Assembly (NCBI GenBank): GCA_005804885.1
Contig: SYOX01000256.1
Coordinates: 1-41,867 of the forward strand
Length of the DNA: 41,867 bases
From: Pseudomonadota bacterium
GTDB taxonomy: Bacteria > Myxococcota_A > Bradymonadia > Bradymonadales > GCA-2716585
Reading direction: 5' to 3'
The first letter of the stretch is position 1. Every line of letters starts with the position of its first letter. Below, piece by piece: positions 11,179 to 19,954 of this stretch. The notes beneath the pieces are model-generated. The model saw only the letters and a list, made by a program, of their open reading frames with translations. It did no database searches and was not told the origin of the DNA. Both the position numbers and the translations under genes were made by a program.

Positions 11179-14100
11179 GGGATCTCCCGGGTGAGGGCCG
11201 CCAGGGCCTGGACGTCGGCGTCGACCTCCGCGCGCGCGAGGCCGCCGAGGGTCTGGGCGAGCGCGGCGGCCCGCTGGAGGTAGGGTCTGGCGTCCTGACG
11301 CAGCGCCAGGGCGAGGTGGCCCTGCTCGCAGAGGCAGACGGCGAGGCCCTGGTTGTCGGCGTGGGCCTCGAAGCTGGCCTGGGCCAGCGCCAGGGATTCG
11401 AGGGCCGGGCGCAGCGCGCCCTCAAGGCGGCCTCGGCGGCACAGCAGCACCTGGGCGTGGGCCTCAAGCGCGACGGCGCCCTGGGCGCGGGCCATGTCGA
11501 GGCCGCGCTCAAGCGCCCCTGAGGCGGCGTCAAGATCGCGCATTTCAAGGAGAATCCTGCCGCGCTCGACGTGCGCGGCGGCCTGGCGGCCCTGGTCATC
11601 CAGGCGCGCGCAGAGCGCCAGGGCCTCGTCGGTCATCGCCAGGGCGCCCTCCAGATCGCCGCTGACTCGCCGGATGAAGGCGATGGAGGCCAGCACCACC
11701 GCCTCGGCGCCCTGGGCGTCGTCGGCGCGGGCGACCTCCAGGGCGCGGGTGTAGAGCGACAGCGCCGCGCCCAGATCGCCTTGATCCAGGTGCAGGTTGC
11801 CCATGTTGTTCAGGGTCATGACCTCGCGCCGCGCGTCGCCGACCTCGCGCCGGATCTCGAGGGCCTGGGCGTACAGGAGCATGGCCTCGTCGAAGTCGCC
11901 GATGTCGCGGTAGACGACGGCCATGTTGTTCAGCGTCATCGCCTCGGTCAGGCGGTTGCCCATCGCCCGGTGGATCAGCAGCCCCTCCCGGTGCCGGGCC
12001 AGCGCCTCGTCCGTGCGCCGCTGCTTGCGCAGCACCATCGCCATGGAGTTGAGCGCGATGCTCTCGCCGCGCTTCTTGCCCAGGGCCCGGTAGAGCGCCA
12101 GCGAGGCCTCGTAGAAGGCCATGGCCGCGTCGTGGCGCTCAAGGCGCTGGTCGGTCAGCCCGAGGTTGTGCAGCGCGTTGGCCTGTCCGAAGCGATCGTC
12201 GACCTGCTCAAAGAGCCCCAGGGCCTCCTCGTAGGTCGCCCTGGCCTCGATGATGAGCCCCTGGTTGAGCGTGACGTTGGCCAGGTTCTTGAGCGTGTTG
12301 CCCTTGCTGCGCGGATCCTTGAGGTGCTCGTGGAGCAGCAGCGCCTCCTCCAGCGGCTCGATGGCCTCCTTGATCTTCCCCTGCCGGTTGCGCACGTCCC
12401 CCAGCAGGCTCAAGGCCGCCGCCAGCTCCCGCCGCGACCCCGCCCTCCTGGCCCCCTCGACGGCCAGCCCGAGCTGGCCCTCGGCGTCCTCGTGCCGATC
12501 GAGCTGCATCAAGACCTGCTCGGTGAGCTTGATCCGTGTCGCGACGACCATCAGGTCCAGCAGCGCATTGCCCGGCTCGGCCTCCAGCAAGGCCAGGACC
12601 TTGATAAAGTGCCGCTCGGCCTCGTCGAGCGCCAGCCTGTCGACGGCCTCCTGCGCCGCCGCCAGCAGCGTCACCCGCGCCTTCTGAAGCTCCCCGCATT
12701 GCTCCCAGTGCCAGCCAAGCCGCCCCAGCTCCACAGCCTGTCCGCGCCCCAGGCGCCCATCCAGCGCCGCCGCCGCCCTCCGGTGCAGCGCGCTGCGCTC
12801 GACCGCCTCCAGCCGCTCGTAGGCCTCCTCCCGCAGCTTGTCGTGCGCGATGCGGATCACCGCGGCCCTCGCGTCCTGGATGATCCGCTGGCGCTCCAGG
12901 ATCAAGAGCGCCTCGAAGAAGGCCTCCTCCGCCAACCCCGCGACCTCGAAGAGCAGCGCCGCCTCGCCCTGCCCCCCAAGCACCGCCGCCGCCGCGCAGG
13001 CCCGCCGCGCGTCGCCCTCGATCGACTGGAGCCGGTGCGCCAGCACCGACTGCAAGGACGCCGGCAGCGACAACCTCGCCGACGACCCCTGCGCGCCCTC
13101 CTGCGGCTCCCGCCAGCGCCAGTTCCCCGAGGCCGTCATCACCAGCATCCCCCGCTCCACGGCCATCTGCATCGTCTCGGCCACGAAGAAGGGGTTGCCC
13201 GCCGCCCTGTCGTCCACCATCTCCACGAACCGCGCCGGGACCTCCTCCAACCCCAGCGTCTGCGCCATGATCTCGCCGATCACCGCGCGCGGCAGCCGCT
13301 CGACCCGCATCGCCTCGACCCGCTCCTGCGACAGCAGGCCCGCGACCGCCTCGGCGCCCTCGTCCCTGCAGGTCCCCAGGATGAACCAGGGCCTCTCCCT
13401 GAGCCGCGGCCCGCACAGGTACCTCAGGCACGCCAGCGAGAGCGCGTCGGCCCACTGCAGATCGTCCACCAACAGCATCAAGGGGCGACCCCCCGCGAAG
13501 GCCTCCAGCGTCTGCTCCAGAGCCCGAAAGAGCCTCAACCGCGCCGCGTCCGCCGGCAGCTCCTCCAGCAACTCCAGCTCGCCCCCGCCGCCCAGATCCG
13601 CCAGAAAGGGCGCGTAGGGCGCCAGCACCCCCAGCCGATCCCCGAACACCTCCCGCGTCGCCACCGCCTGCGCCTCCTGCGGCGCCCCACCCCCCTGCGC
13701 CCCCTGCTGGCGACACCGATCCGCCACCTTGCGCAGCGGCCCAAGCATCGCCTCCAGCGACCTGCGACCCTCGCCCGCCGAGCATTGCCCGCTGAGCACC
13801 TCCACGTTCCGACCCCGCGCGCGCCGCACCACCTCTATCGCCAGCGCCGTCTTTCCCGACCCGCTCTCGCCGCCGATCATGACCGCCCGACCCCGACCCC
13901 GCGACGCCTCGCGCTGCGCCACCTTGAGCCTCTCCAGCAGCTCCTCGCGACCCTGGAGCGACGCGCGGTAGAGGTAGGGCCGCGTCGGCGGCTGCGCCAA
14001 GGCCGCGCCCGTCTCCACCCCCAGATCCTCCAGCACGTCCACGACCACGTGCGCGTGCCCCGGACGCCCCTGCGGCAACTTCGCCAGCAAGGCCATCACC

Positions 14101-15125
14101 AGCGCCTCCAGCCGCGGCGGCACGCCCGGCGCCAGCGCGCCTATCGACAGCGGATCCTGCGTCAAGTGCCGCATGTAGGTGTGCGTGACCGTCTCGCCCT
14201 CGAAGGGCGGCCGACCCGTCAAGATCTCGTAGAGGATGCAGCCGATCGCGTACAGATCCGCCCGAGCGTCAAACTGCGACCCCTGGATGCGCTCCGGACA
14301 CAGATACAGAGCCGTGCCGCTGAGCAAGCCCGCGCGCTCCACCTCGTCCGAGTCCAGCCGCGTCCCGATCTGCGCCGCCAGCCCGAAGTCCAGCAGCACC
14401 GCCCTGCCCTCCCCCGTCACCACGATATTGTCCGGCTTCAAGTCGCAATGCACCACCCCCTCGCCGTGCATGAAGGCCAGCGCCCGACACACCTGCCCCA
14501 CCCACCCCAGCAGCTCCCGCTTGCGCGCGTCCAGCGGCTGATCGGCCGACATCGAGGGCTTCGGCACCACAGGGATCCTCGGCTGCGACTCCCCCATCAA
14601 GATCGTCCGCGAGGGCGACCCCTGCGCCCAGGGCCCCGAGAGCGTCTTGACCGGCGCACCCACCGAGGAGGTTGACAGCACATCGACCGCCTCCGAGGGC
14701 GCCGCTGAGCCCGGCCCCGACGCCTCCACGAGCGGCGAGGATACCTCCTTCGGCGCTGCCACCGCGTCGATCGTCTCCAGATCAGGCAGGTTGCGCGTCT
14801 GCGAGGTGTTGAGCCCACCATCGGCCCCGCGCGTGCCGCTGAGAATCGCCCCCAGCGAGCGGCCCTCGACGAACTCCATCGCGACCCAGGGCAGGCCCCC
14901 CTCGACCCCGTCGTCCAGAACCCGCACCACCCCCGGGTGCCTCAGCCGCCTCAGCGCGCGGATCTCCTGTCGCAGCGCGTGCAGGTGCCTCGCGTCGGGC
15001 GCACGGAGCGTCTTGAGGGCAACTCGCCCTCCCGCTGGCCCCTCGGCCAGGTAGACCACCCCCATCCCGCCCTCCCCAAGGCGCTCCAGGAGCTTGTAGC
15101 CTGCCACCACCCGAGCCTTGTCCAT
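11175..15125 (-). CDS. Ser/Thr protein kinase fused to AAA-type ATPase and TPR repeats
   Basis: A 1316-residue cytoplasmic signalling protein. Kinase domain: Gly-rich loop GEGGMG (17-22), catalytic Lys38, Glu54, HCDLKPDN (226-233) and DFG (246-248). A Ser/Thr/Pro-rich insertion of about 100 residues (roughly 98-200) sits between the hinge and the catalytic helix. The residue before the catalytic Asp is Cys instead of Arg, so it is a non-RD kinase. After residue 380 comes an AAA/NACHT-like ATPase with Walker A GGESGSGKT (418-426) and Walker B LMLLVDDLQWAD. The last 450 residues or so are TPR repeats for partner binding. This architecture is common in myxobacteria. It lies 6 bp after the IgGFc-domain lipoprotein gene and overlaps the hydrolase gene, so the three form an operon. 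Confidence 0.93.
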   Translation of the reverse strand: MDKARVVAGYKLLERLGEGGMGVVYLAEGPAGGRVALKTLRAPDARHLHALRQEIRALRRLRHPGVVRVLDDGVEGGLPWVAMEFVEGRSLGAILSGTRGADGGLNTSQTRNLPDLETIDAVAAPKEVSSPLVEASGPGSAAPSEAVDVLSTSSVGAPVKTLSGPWAQGSPSRTILMGESQPRIPVVPKPSMSADQPLDARKRELLGWVGQVCRALAFMHGEGVVHCDLKPDNIVVTGEGRAVLLDFGLAAQIGTRLDSDEVERAGLLSGTALYLCPERIQGSQFDARADLYAIGCILYEILTGRPPFEGETVTHTYMRHLTQDPLSIGALAPGVPPRLEALVMALLAKLPQGRPGHAHVVVDVLEDLGVETGAALAQPPTRPYLYRASLQGREELLERLKVAQREASRGRGRAVMIGGESGSGKTALAIEVVRRARGRNVEVLSGQCSAGEGRRSLEAMLGPLRKVADRCRQQGAQGGGAPQEAQAVATREVFGDRLGVLAPYAPFLADLGGGGELELLEELPADAARLRLFRALEQTLEAFAGGRPLMLLVDDLQWADALSLACLRYLCGPRLRERPWFILGTCRDEGAEAVAGLLSQERVEAMRVERLPRAVIGEIMAQTLGLEEVPARFVEMVDDRAAGNPFFVAETMQMAVERGMLVMTASGNWRWREPQEGAQGSSARLSLPASLQSVLAHRLQSIEGDARRACAAAAVLGGQGEAALLFEVAGLAEEAFFEALLILERQRIIQDARAAVIRIAHDKLREEAYERLEAVERSALHRRAAAALDGRLGRGQAVELGRLGWHWEQCGELQKARVTLLAAAQEAVDRLALDEAERHFIKVLALLEAEPGNALLDLMVVATRIKLTEQVLMQLDRHEDAEGQLGLAVEGARRAGSRRELAAALSLLGDVRNRQGKIKEAIEPLEEALLLHEHLKDPRSKGNTLKNLANVTLNQGLIIEARATYEEALGLFEQVDDRFGQANALHNLGLTDQRLERHDAAMAFYEASLALYRALGKKRGESIALNSMAMVLRKQRRTDEALARHREGLLIHRAMGNRLTEAMTLNNMAVVYRDIGDFDEAMLLYAQALEIRREVGDARREVMTLNNMGNLHLDQGDLGAALSLYTRALEVARADDAQGAEAVVLASIAFIRRVSGDLEGALAMTDEALALCARLDDQGRQAAAHVERGRILLEMRDLDAASGALERGLDMARAQGAVALEAHAQVLLCRRGRLEGALRPALESLALAQASFEAHADNQGLAVCLCEQGHLALALRQDARPYLQRAAALAQTLGGLARAEVDADVQALAALTREIP

Positions 15126-15131
15126 CGTCCC

Positions 15132-17216
15132 CTACTGCGCGCCGCGCTTGATGAGGTTGAGGCCGCCCGTGAAGGCGTAGGAGACGTAATCGTCGTAGGC
15201 GTACACCAGGATACCGAGCGGGTGGCTGCTGACGACCTCGTGCGCGCCGTCCTCGATCGTAATGTGCTTGAAGACCTGATCCGTCCCCGGGATCCCCGCC
15301 GCGCCGCTCATGTCCACCATCACCCCGTCCAGCTCCACCCGCGCGGCCGAGGACGTGATCACCGTCAGGTAGTCGTTGAAGTAGGTCTTCGTCGCCAGAA
15401 AAGTGTAACGATCTCGATACTGTCGGGCCGGCGGCACCAGAAAGATCGCCGGATCGCCCGCGTGGTTCCCAAAGAAGGCCCCCGAGAACCCCGTCGTGTC
15501 CTGACCGCTGATGATCCCCATCACCATCAAGGGCGCGCTGGCCCTCACGAAGACCGGCGCCCGCGTCCCAAACTCGCAATACTCGTCCTGGCCCAGCAGG
15601 ATCGTGCTGCCGTCGCTCATCCGGTCGCGGCAGTCCGGCACGCCCTCGAAGCCCGGCCCTATCGGATCCAGGTCCGCCATCGGGACGCTCAAGCGCACCT
15701 CGGTGCCGGCCTCGCCGGCCAGGATCTTCCAGTAGATCGCCTCCGTGGCGCTCTGCGGCGAGCGCGTCCGCAAGATCGGCGGCGCCAGCGCGAACTCCTG
15801 GCCCCAGGTCTCGGTCGGGAAGAGCTGCTCCTCCAGGTGGTCGCAGGCCCCCTGCGTCTGCGGGTAGAAGGTGCACGGGTGCCCCGAGAAGACCGCCACC
15901 GGCCGGCTCGACGTGATCCGCGTCCCGCTCAGGTCCGTCCCCCGCAACGGGAAGCGCTCCACGTTGACCCTGTCCGTAAAAAGGTGAAGGACTTCGCGGG
16001 CTTGGAGCGTCGCCGTCGCCCGCTGGCCCTGCACCACGACGCGGCCGGCCGCGTCCGGCACCACGACCACGCCGGGCTTGAGCGCGATCTCGACCCGCGT
16101 GTCGTTGTAGGCCCCGATCAGCGTCATCGCCGCCGGGATGTTCGAGCCCGGATCCTCCTCCCCGCCCGCCTGCGCCCAGGCCGGCACCCCCAGGTAGCCG
16201 TAATCCCTGCCCCAGGTCGAGATCGGGAAGAGCAGGCTCGCGTCGTTGGAGAAGCTGAAGTTGCAGCAGTAGGGGCCGAACTGGTAGGCCGCCACCGGCG
16301 CGTCCGTCTGGATGTGCCACGCCTGGGCCACGATCGACGTCCGCTCCAGGTAGCCGTGGTTCGGCAGCAGCACCACGGCCATCCCCCCCGGCGGGATCTC
16401 CAGGTGGTCGGCCCGCGTCACCCGATCCTGCACCACCAGCCCGTCGCGATCGAGCACCTCACTGCGCACCGTGACCGGCGCGTACTGCCCCCCCACGATG
16501 AAGGGCGGATCGATGGTCACCTCCGCGACCAGCTCGGCCAGCCCCCCGCCCTCCGGATCATACACCGAGAAGGCCGCCGGCTCCTGCTCGCTGGGGTTGG
16601 CCAGCACCACCCCCAGCGGCGACGCGGGCGTCCCCCCGAAGGGCGCCCAGGCCAGGTTCGGCAGGTCCGTCGCCAGGTAGTCGCAGCCCAGGTAGCTCGA
16701 CGTCTGCGCCGCCTGCGCGCACCTCAACCCCCGACACTCCCCCTCCAGGCACGACTCGCCCTGCTCACAGGGCGCCAGCGGCCGCCACGCGGCCCCAAGC
16801 TCGCACTCCGCCGGCAGGTCGTCATCCAGGCAGATCCGCTGCCCTCGCTGGCACCCCTGCGGATCCGGCACGCACCCGCCCAGCGCCTGACACACGTCGC
16901 CCTCTCCGCACTCCCGCGTGCTCAGGCGGCCGTTCTCCAGGCACTCCTCCAGCGTCGTCGGCCCCACGCAACGACGGCGCCCCGGCTCCCTGCACTCCGG
17001 CGGCGGCTCCGGCTCGGGCGCGGCCTCGGGCTCGGGCGCGGCCTCCGGCTCGGGCGTCGCCTCCGGCTCCCGCACCTCCTCCGGCGCGTCGCCTTCCCCT
17101 GGCCCCGCGTCCGGCAGGCCCGCGCCGGCCCCCCTCGACCCCGCCTCGTCCTCGCACCCGAGGCCGCAAAGCCCAAGCCCTGCCACCAACAGCCCGACCA
17201 CCCCGACCCGCCTCAT
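15132..17216 (-). CDS. Lipoprotein with IgGFc-binding-type N-terminal domain
   Basis: A 694-residue exported protein. The N-terminus is a short signal peptide ending at C21 (GLGC), probably a lipoprotein though the lipobox is not canonical. A Pro/Glu/Ala linker (repeated PEPEAA) follows, then a Cys-rich segment of about 100 residues with several CxxGxxC-like pairs. The rest resembles the IgGFc-binding N-terminal family (PF17517): SSYLGCDYLATDL, repeated beta-rich blocks on pursuit of named external contexts (NYTR-type strands, TSSRPVAVFSGHPC). Such proteins are abundant in myxobacteria and their ligands are mostly unknown. The ATG at 17216 has GGGGGAG upstream. It heads the operon with the kinase and hydrolase; coupling of a surface protein to a kinase is suggestive of sensing, but that is inference. 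Confidence 0.78.
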   Translation of the reverse strand: MRRVGVVGLLVAGLGLCGLGCEDEAGSRGAGAGLPDAGPGEGDAPEEVREPEATPEPEAAPEPEAAPEPEPPPECREPGRRRCVGPTTLEECLENGRLSTRECGEGDVCQALGGCVPDPQGCQRGQRICLDDDLPAECELGAAWRPLAPCEQGESCLEGECRGLRCAQAAQTSSYLGCDYLATDLPNLAWAPFGGTPASPLGVVLANPSEQEPAAFSVYDPEGGGLAELVAEVTIDPPFIVGGQYAPVTVRSEVLDRDGLVVQDRVTRADHLEIPPGGMAVVLLPNHGYLERTSIVAQAWHIQTDAPVAAYQFGPYCCNFSFSNDASLLFPISTWGRDYGYLGVPAWAQAGGEEDPGSNIPAAMTLIGAYNDTRVEIALKPGVVVVPDAAGRVVVQGQRATATLQAREVLHLFTDRVNVERFPLRGTDLSGTRITSSRPVAVFSGHPCTFYPQTQGACDHLEEQLFPTETWGQEFALAPPILRTRSPQSATEAIYWKILAGEAGTEVRLSVPMADLDPIGPGFEGVPDCRDRMSDGSTILLGQDEYCEFGTRAPVFVRASAPLMVMGIISGQDTTGFSGAFFGNHAGDPAIFLVPPARQYRDRYTFLATKTYFNDYLTVITSSAARVELDGVMVDMSGAAGIPGTDQVFKHITIEDGAHEVVSSHPLGILVYAYDDYVSYAFTGGLNLIKRGAQ

Positions 17217-17329
17217 GGCTCCCCCCGATCCCAAGCCAGACAACCTGCCACGACCCCAACACTTCCGCGCGCACCCGCACAGGCTCCCCAATCCCGCGCG
17301 CCCCGTCAATCCCCCCGTCAATTCGGACG

Positions 17330-17745
17330 ATCCCCCCAGGCTCGCGCCTGGGGCTACAGCTTGTCCAGAGACGCCCCTGCGGGGCTGGTGACAGGGTGTC
17401 AACCTGCTCGGCGTGTCACCTGCGTTGACCTCACAAGAGAAATTCAGGAGATGGGAGGCAGACATCGAATGATCTTCAGAGGGTCTGTCCCTCGATTCTT
17501 GAAGGCCCGTCGCCAGCCCCGCAGGGGCGTCCCGGGACAAATTGTAGCCCCAGGCGCGAGCCTGGGGGGACCGCCAACGTGCGGATCACACCAACGAAGT
17601 CGACTCGCCAATCCGCCGTGTCCCAACCGCGAGCGTCCCTCCCCCTTGCGAAGCGGAGGCAGTGCCGAGGGTCACTGACCCCTCGGGGGAGGACAGGAAG
17701 GGGAGTTGCCCGACGTGTCCACCATCGAAGTTGACGCGCCCGGTC
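17330..17745. repeat. Composite intergenic repeat element, copy 3
   Basis: Left arm 17330-17392, core 17393-17506 and right arm 17507-17587 with a GGCGCGAGCC-centred hairpin. The right array (17588-17745) is degenerate: one unit, then an inserted hairpin module (17626-17710, the reverse complement of the one at 8932-8990), then a partial unit. The left array is essentially missing. Core orientation is opposite to copies 1 and 2. It occupies the divergent space between the lipoprotein gene and the envelope operon, so it may overlap both promoters. Confidence 0.85.
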
Positions 17746-17885
17746 CTTGCTGAAGGGGCGGCGACGATTGCGGCCCGTCAGCGCCGGGCGTAAACTCCGC
17801 GGTGAGCGTGGATCTCCCGGGGTCTGCGGCGCAGGGTTGAGGGCGAAGGGGGGGAGCGCATCGGCGCGGGGCGAAAGGGGGCTGG

Positions 17886-19166
17886 ATGACGCGCTGGGTG
17901 ATGGGGGCCGCAGTTGCGCTGGGTGTGTTGACGATCCCGACCGGGGGTCGCGCGCAGGAGGCGGCGGGCTTCGTGGAGTTGAGGGCGCACGGCTTTCTGG
18001 GCGTCGAGGGGCAGCCATTGCAGTTGGTCGAGCGGGCCCGGCCGGAGGTCACGGCGGAGGTGGTCGAGCGGGTGAGCCTGACGATCGAGGTCGAGGCGGC
18101 GCTGGAGCAGGGGCGCGATCTTCAGGACGAGGTGCAGCGGACGGTGGAGGCTTCGGCGCTGGGTCCGGCGCTGGCCGCCCTCGGCTGCCAGTGGCCCAAG
18201 GAGGAGAACGAGCGGCTGGGGATCTCGGAGGTGTCCGATTACCTGTCGGTGGAGCGGCTCTACCTGGACGCCTACCTGCCGAGGGCGGATATGAGGCTGG
18301 GCCGTCAGGCGGTGCGTTGGGGGTCGGCCTTCGTGGTCAACCCGACCGATCCCTTCCCGGAGGTGTTGCTGACGGAGCCGTGGAAGCCGCGGGCGGGGGT
18401 CAACGCGGCCAGGATCAACGTGCCGGTGGGCGAGCAGGATCAGGTGACGGTGGTGCTTGGCGCTGACGACACCTTGAGGCATGGCCGGGCGGCGGGGCGG
18501 ATCGCGGCGGTCTTCGGGGAGGTCGACGTGGCGGCGACGGCGGCCTGGAGGGGGGAGACGGACGAGGGGCTGCTGGGGATGGACGTGCGGGGGACGCTGG
18601 GGGTGGGGTGGTGGATCGAGGGCAGCGTGCACCTCCCGAAGGGCGAGGAGCCCTTTGAGGAGATCGCCGTGGGGGTGGATTACTCCTTCGAGGTGCTGGA
18701 CGCGCTGGTGTTGACCGCCCAGGTCTATCGCAATGGCGGGGGGGTCGGGCAGCCCTCGGCGTCGGGGGGCGCGCTGGGGGCCTTGGAGCCGCCGGAGTGC
18801 CCGGCGCGCGTCCCGCTGCCGGAGCCGCCGAAGCGCGATCCCTTCGCGCCGATCTTCAGGGGTCGGCATTACGCCATGGCCGGGGCGCAGCTGGCGGTGA
18901 CGCCCGACACGTCGGTGTCGGCGCTCTATGTGCAGAACCTGGGGGACGGGACGGCCTTCCTCGTGCCGACGGCCATGACCCACTTCTCGCGGCTGGAGCT
19001 TGCGGCCTCCGCGCAGGTGCCGCTGACGATTTTTGGCGAGGGCGGGGAGTTGGACCCGAGCGATGAGGCGTTGAAGGTGGCGCTGATCGAGGGGGGGCCG
19101 ACGATCGACTTCAGCGGCCTGGTGCCGGCGGCGACCTTGACCTTCTGGACGCGGGTGAGCTTCTGA
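17886..19166 (+). CDS. Outer-membrane beta-barrel protein (DUF1302-like)
   Basis: A 426-residue exported protein. Signal peptide at residues 1-23, cleavage expected after GGRAQ. The mature part alternates short hydrophobic strands with polar turns throughout and ends in an aromatic residue (TFWTRVSF), typical of a BAM-folded barrel. The block RLGRQAVRWGSAFVVNPTD resembles DUF1302-type porins. An internal loop rich in Pro and Gly with a PPECPAR motif lies near residue 300. Its stop codon overlaps the start of the ABC ATPase gene (TGATG), so it is the first gene of a coupled five-gene operon. Likely role is the outer-membrane component of an export or lipid-transfer system; the cargo is unknown. 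Confidence 0.78.
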   Translation: MTRWVMGAAVALGVLTIPTGGRAQEAAGFVELRAHGFLGVEGQPLQLVERARPEVTAEVVERVSLTIEVEAALEQGRDLQDEVQRTVEASALGPALAALGCQWPKEENERLGISEVSDYLSVERLYLDAYLPRADMRLGRQAVRWGSAFVVNPTDPFPEVLLTEPWKPRAGVNAARINVPVGEQDQVTVVLGADDTLRHGRAAGRIAAVFGEVDVAATAAWRGETDEGLLGMDVRGTLGVGWWIEGSVHLPKGEEPFEEIAVGVDYSFEVLDALVLTAQVYRNGGGVGQPSASGGALGALEPPECPARVPLPEPPKRDPFAPIFRGRHYAMAGAQLAVTPDTSVSALYVQNLGDGTAFLVPTAMTHFSRLELAASAQVPLTIFGEGGELDPSDEALKVALIEGGPTIDFSGLVPAATLTFWTRVSF

Positions 19167-19954
19167 TGAGCATCTGTCAACTCAAGGGGGTCACGAAGAC
19201 CTACGGCAGCGGCCCGACCTCGGTGCGTGCGCTTCGAGGGGTGGACCTGACGATCGAGGCCGGGGAGTTCGCGGCGATATGCGGGCCTTCGGGCTCGGGC
19301 AAGACGACATTGCTGAACCTGCTCGGGTGTCTGGACGTGCAGACCAGCGGGGTCGTGGAGATCGCGGGGACGGAGATCGGGGCCTTGTCGGCGCGGGAGC
19401 GGGCGCGGCTGCGGGCCGAGAAGATCGGCTTCATCTTCCAGACCTTCAACCTCATCCCGGTGCTCAGCGCGGCGGAGAACGTGGAGACGGCGCTGCACCT
19501 GGCCCGGACGCCGGGGAACAGGCCGGCGATGGCCCGCGAGATGCTGGCGGCCGTGGGCCTGGGGGACATGGTCGGCCGTCGGCCCGGACAACTCTCGGGG
19601 GGGCCGCAGCAGCGCGTGGCGGTGGCCCGCGCGCTGGTCAAGCGGCCGGCGCTGGTCATCGCCGACGAGCCGACGGCCAACCTCGACTCGGAGACGGGCG
19701 GGCGCATCCTGGACTTGATGCGGGAGATGAACCAGCAGCTCGGCGCCACCTTCTTGCTCTCGACCCACGACACCCTGGTCATGTCGCGGGTCAGCCGCCT
19801 CTTGACGATGCGCGACGGCGTCCTGACCGCAGACGAGCGCCGCGAGGGCGAGGATCGGGCGGCGAGCGGCCGCGAGGACGGGGATCGGGCGGCGAGCGGC
19901 CGCGAGGGCGACGACCGCGACGGCCGCGACACGACGACCGCGGAGGCGCCATGA
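19166..19954 (+). CDS. ABC transporter ATPase, MacB/LolD type
   Basis: A 262-residue ATPase that powers the two permeases encoded next. Walker A GPSGSGKT, Q-loop FQTFNL, signature LSGGPQQR, Walker B LVIADEP and H-loop STHD are all present. In the signature motif Pro replaces the usual Gln after the second Gly. The family core ends near residue 225; the remainder is a charged tail with a 10-residue repeat (DRAASGRE...) encoded by 30-bp tandem repeats at about 19848-19915. The start overlaps the barrel gene by 1 nt and the stop overlaps permease 1 by 4 nt (ATGA). LolD/MacB-type ATPases drive transport of lipoproteins, lipids, toxins or peptides out of the inner membrane. Confidence 0.92.
   Translation: MSICQLKGVTKTYGSGPTSVRALRGVDLTIEAGEFAAICGPSGSGKTTLLNLLGCLDVQTSGVVEIAGTEIGALSARERARLRAEKIGFIFQTFNLIPVLSAAENVETALHLARTPGNRPAMAREMLAAVGLGDMVGRRPGQLSGGPQQRVAVARALVKRPALVIADEPTANLDSETGGRILDLMREMNQQLGATFLLSTHDTLVMSRVSRLLTMRDGVLTADERREGEDRAASGREDGDRAASGREGDDRDGRDTTTAEAP

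Noticed and set aside
11571..14675. A plus-strand open frame of about 1000 codons opposite the kinase gene
   Set aside because: The product is Arg/Gln/Leu-rich without domains; the minus strand has intact kinase, Walker and TPR motifs.
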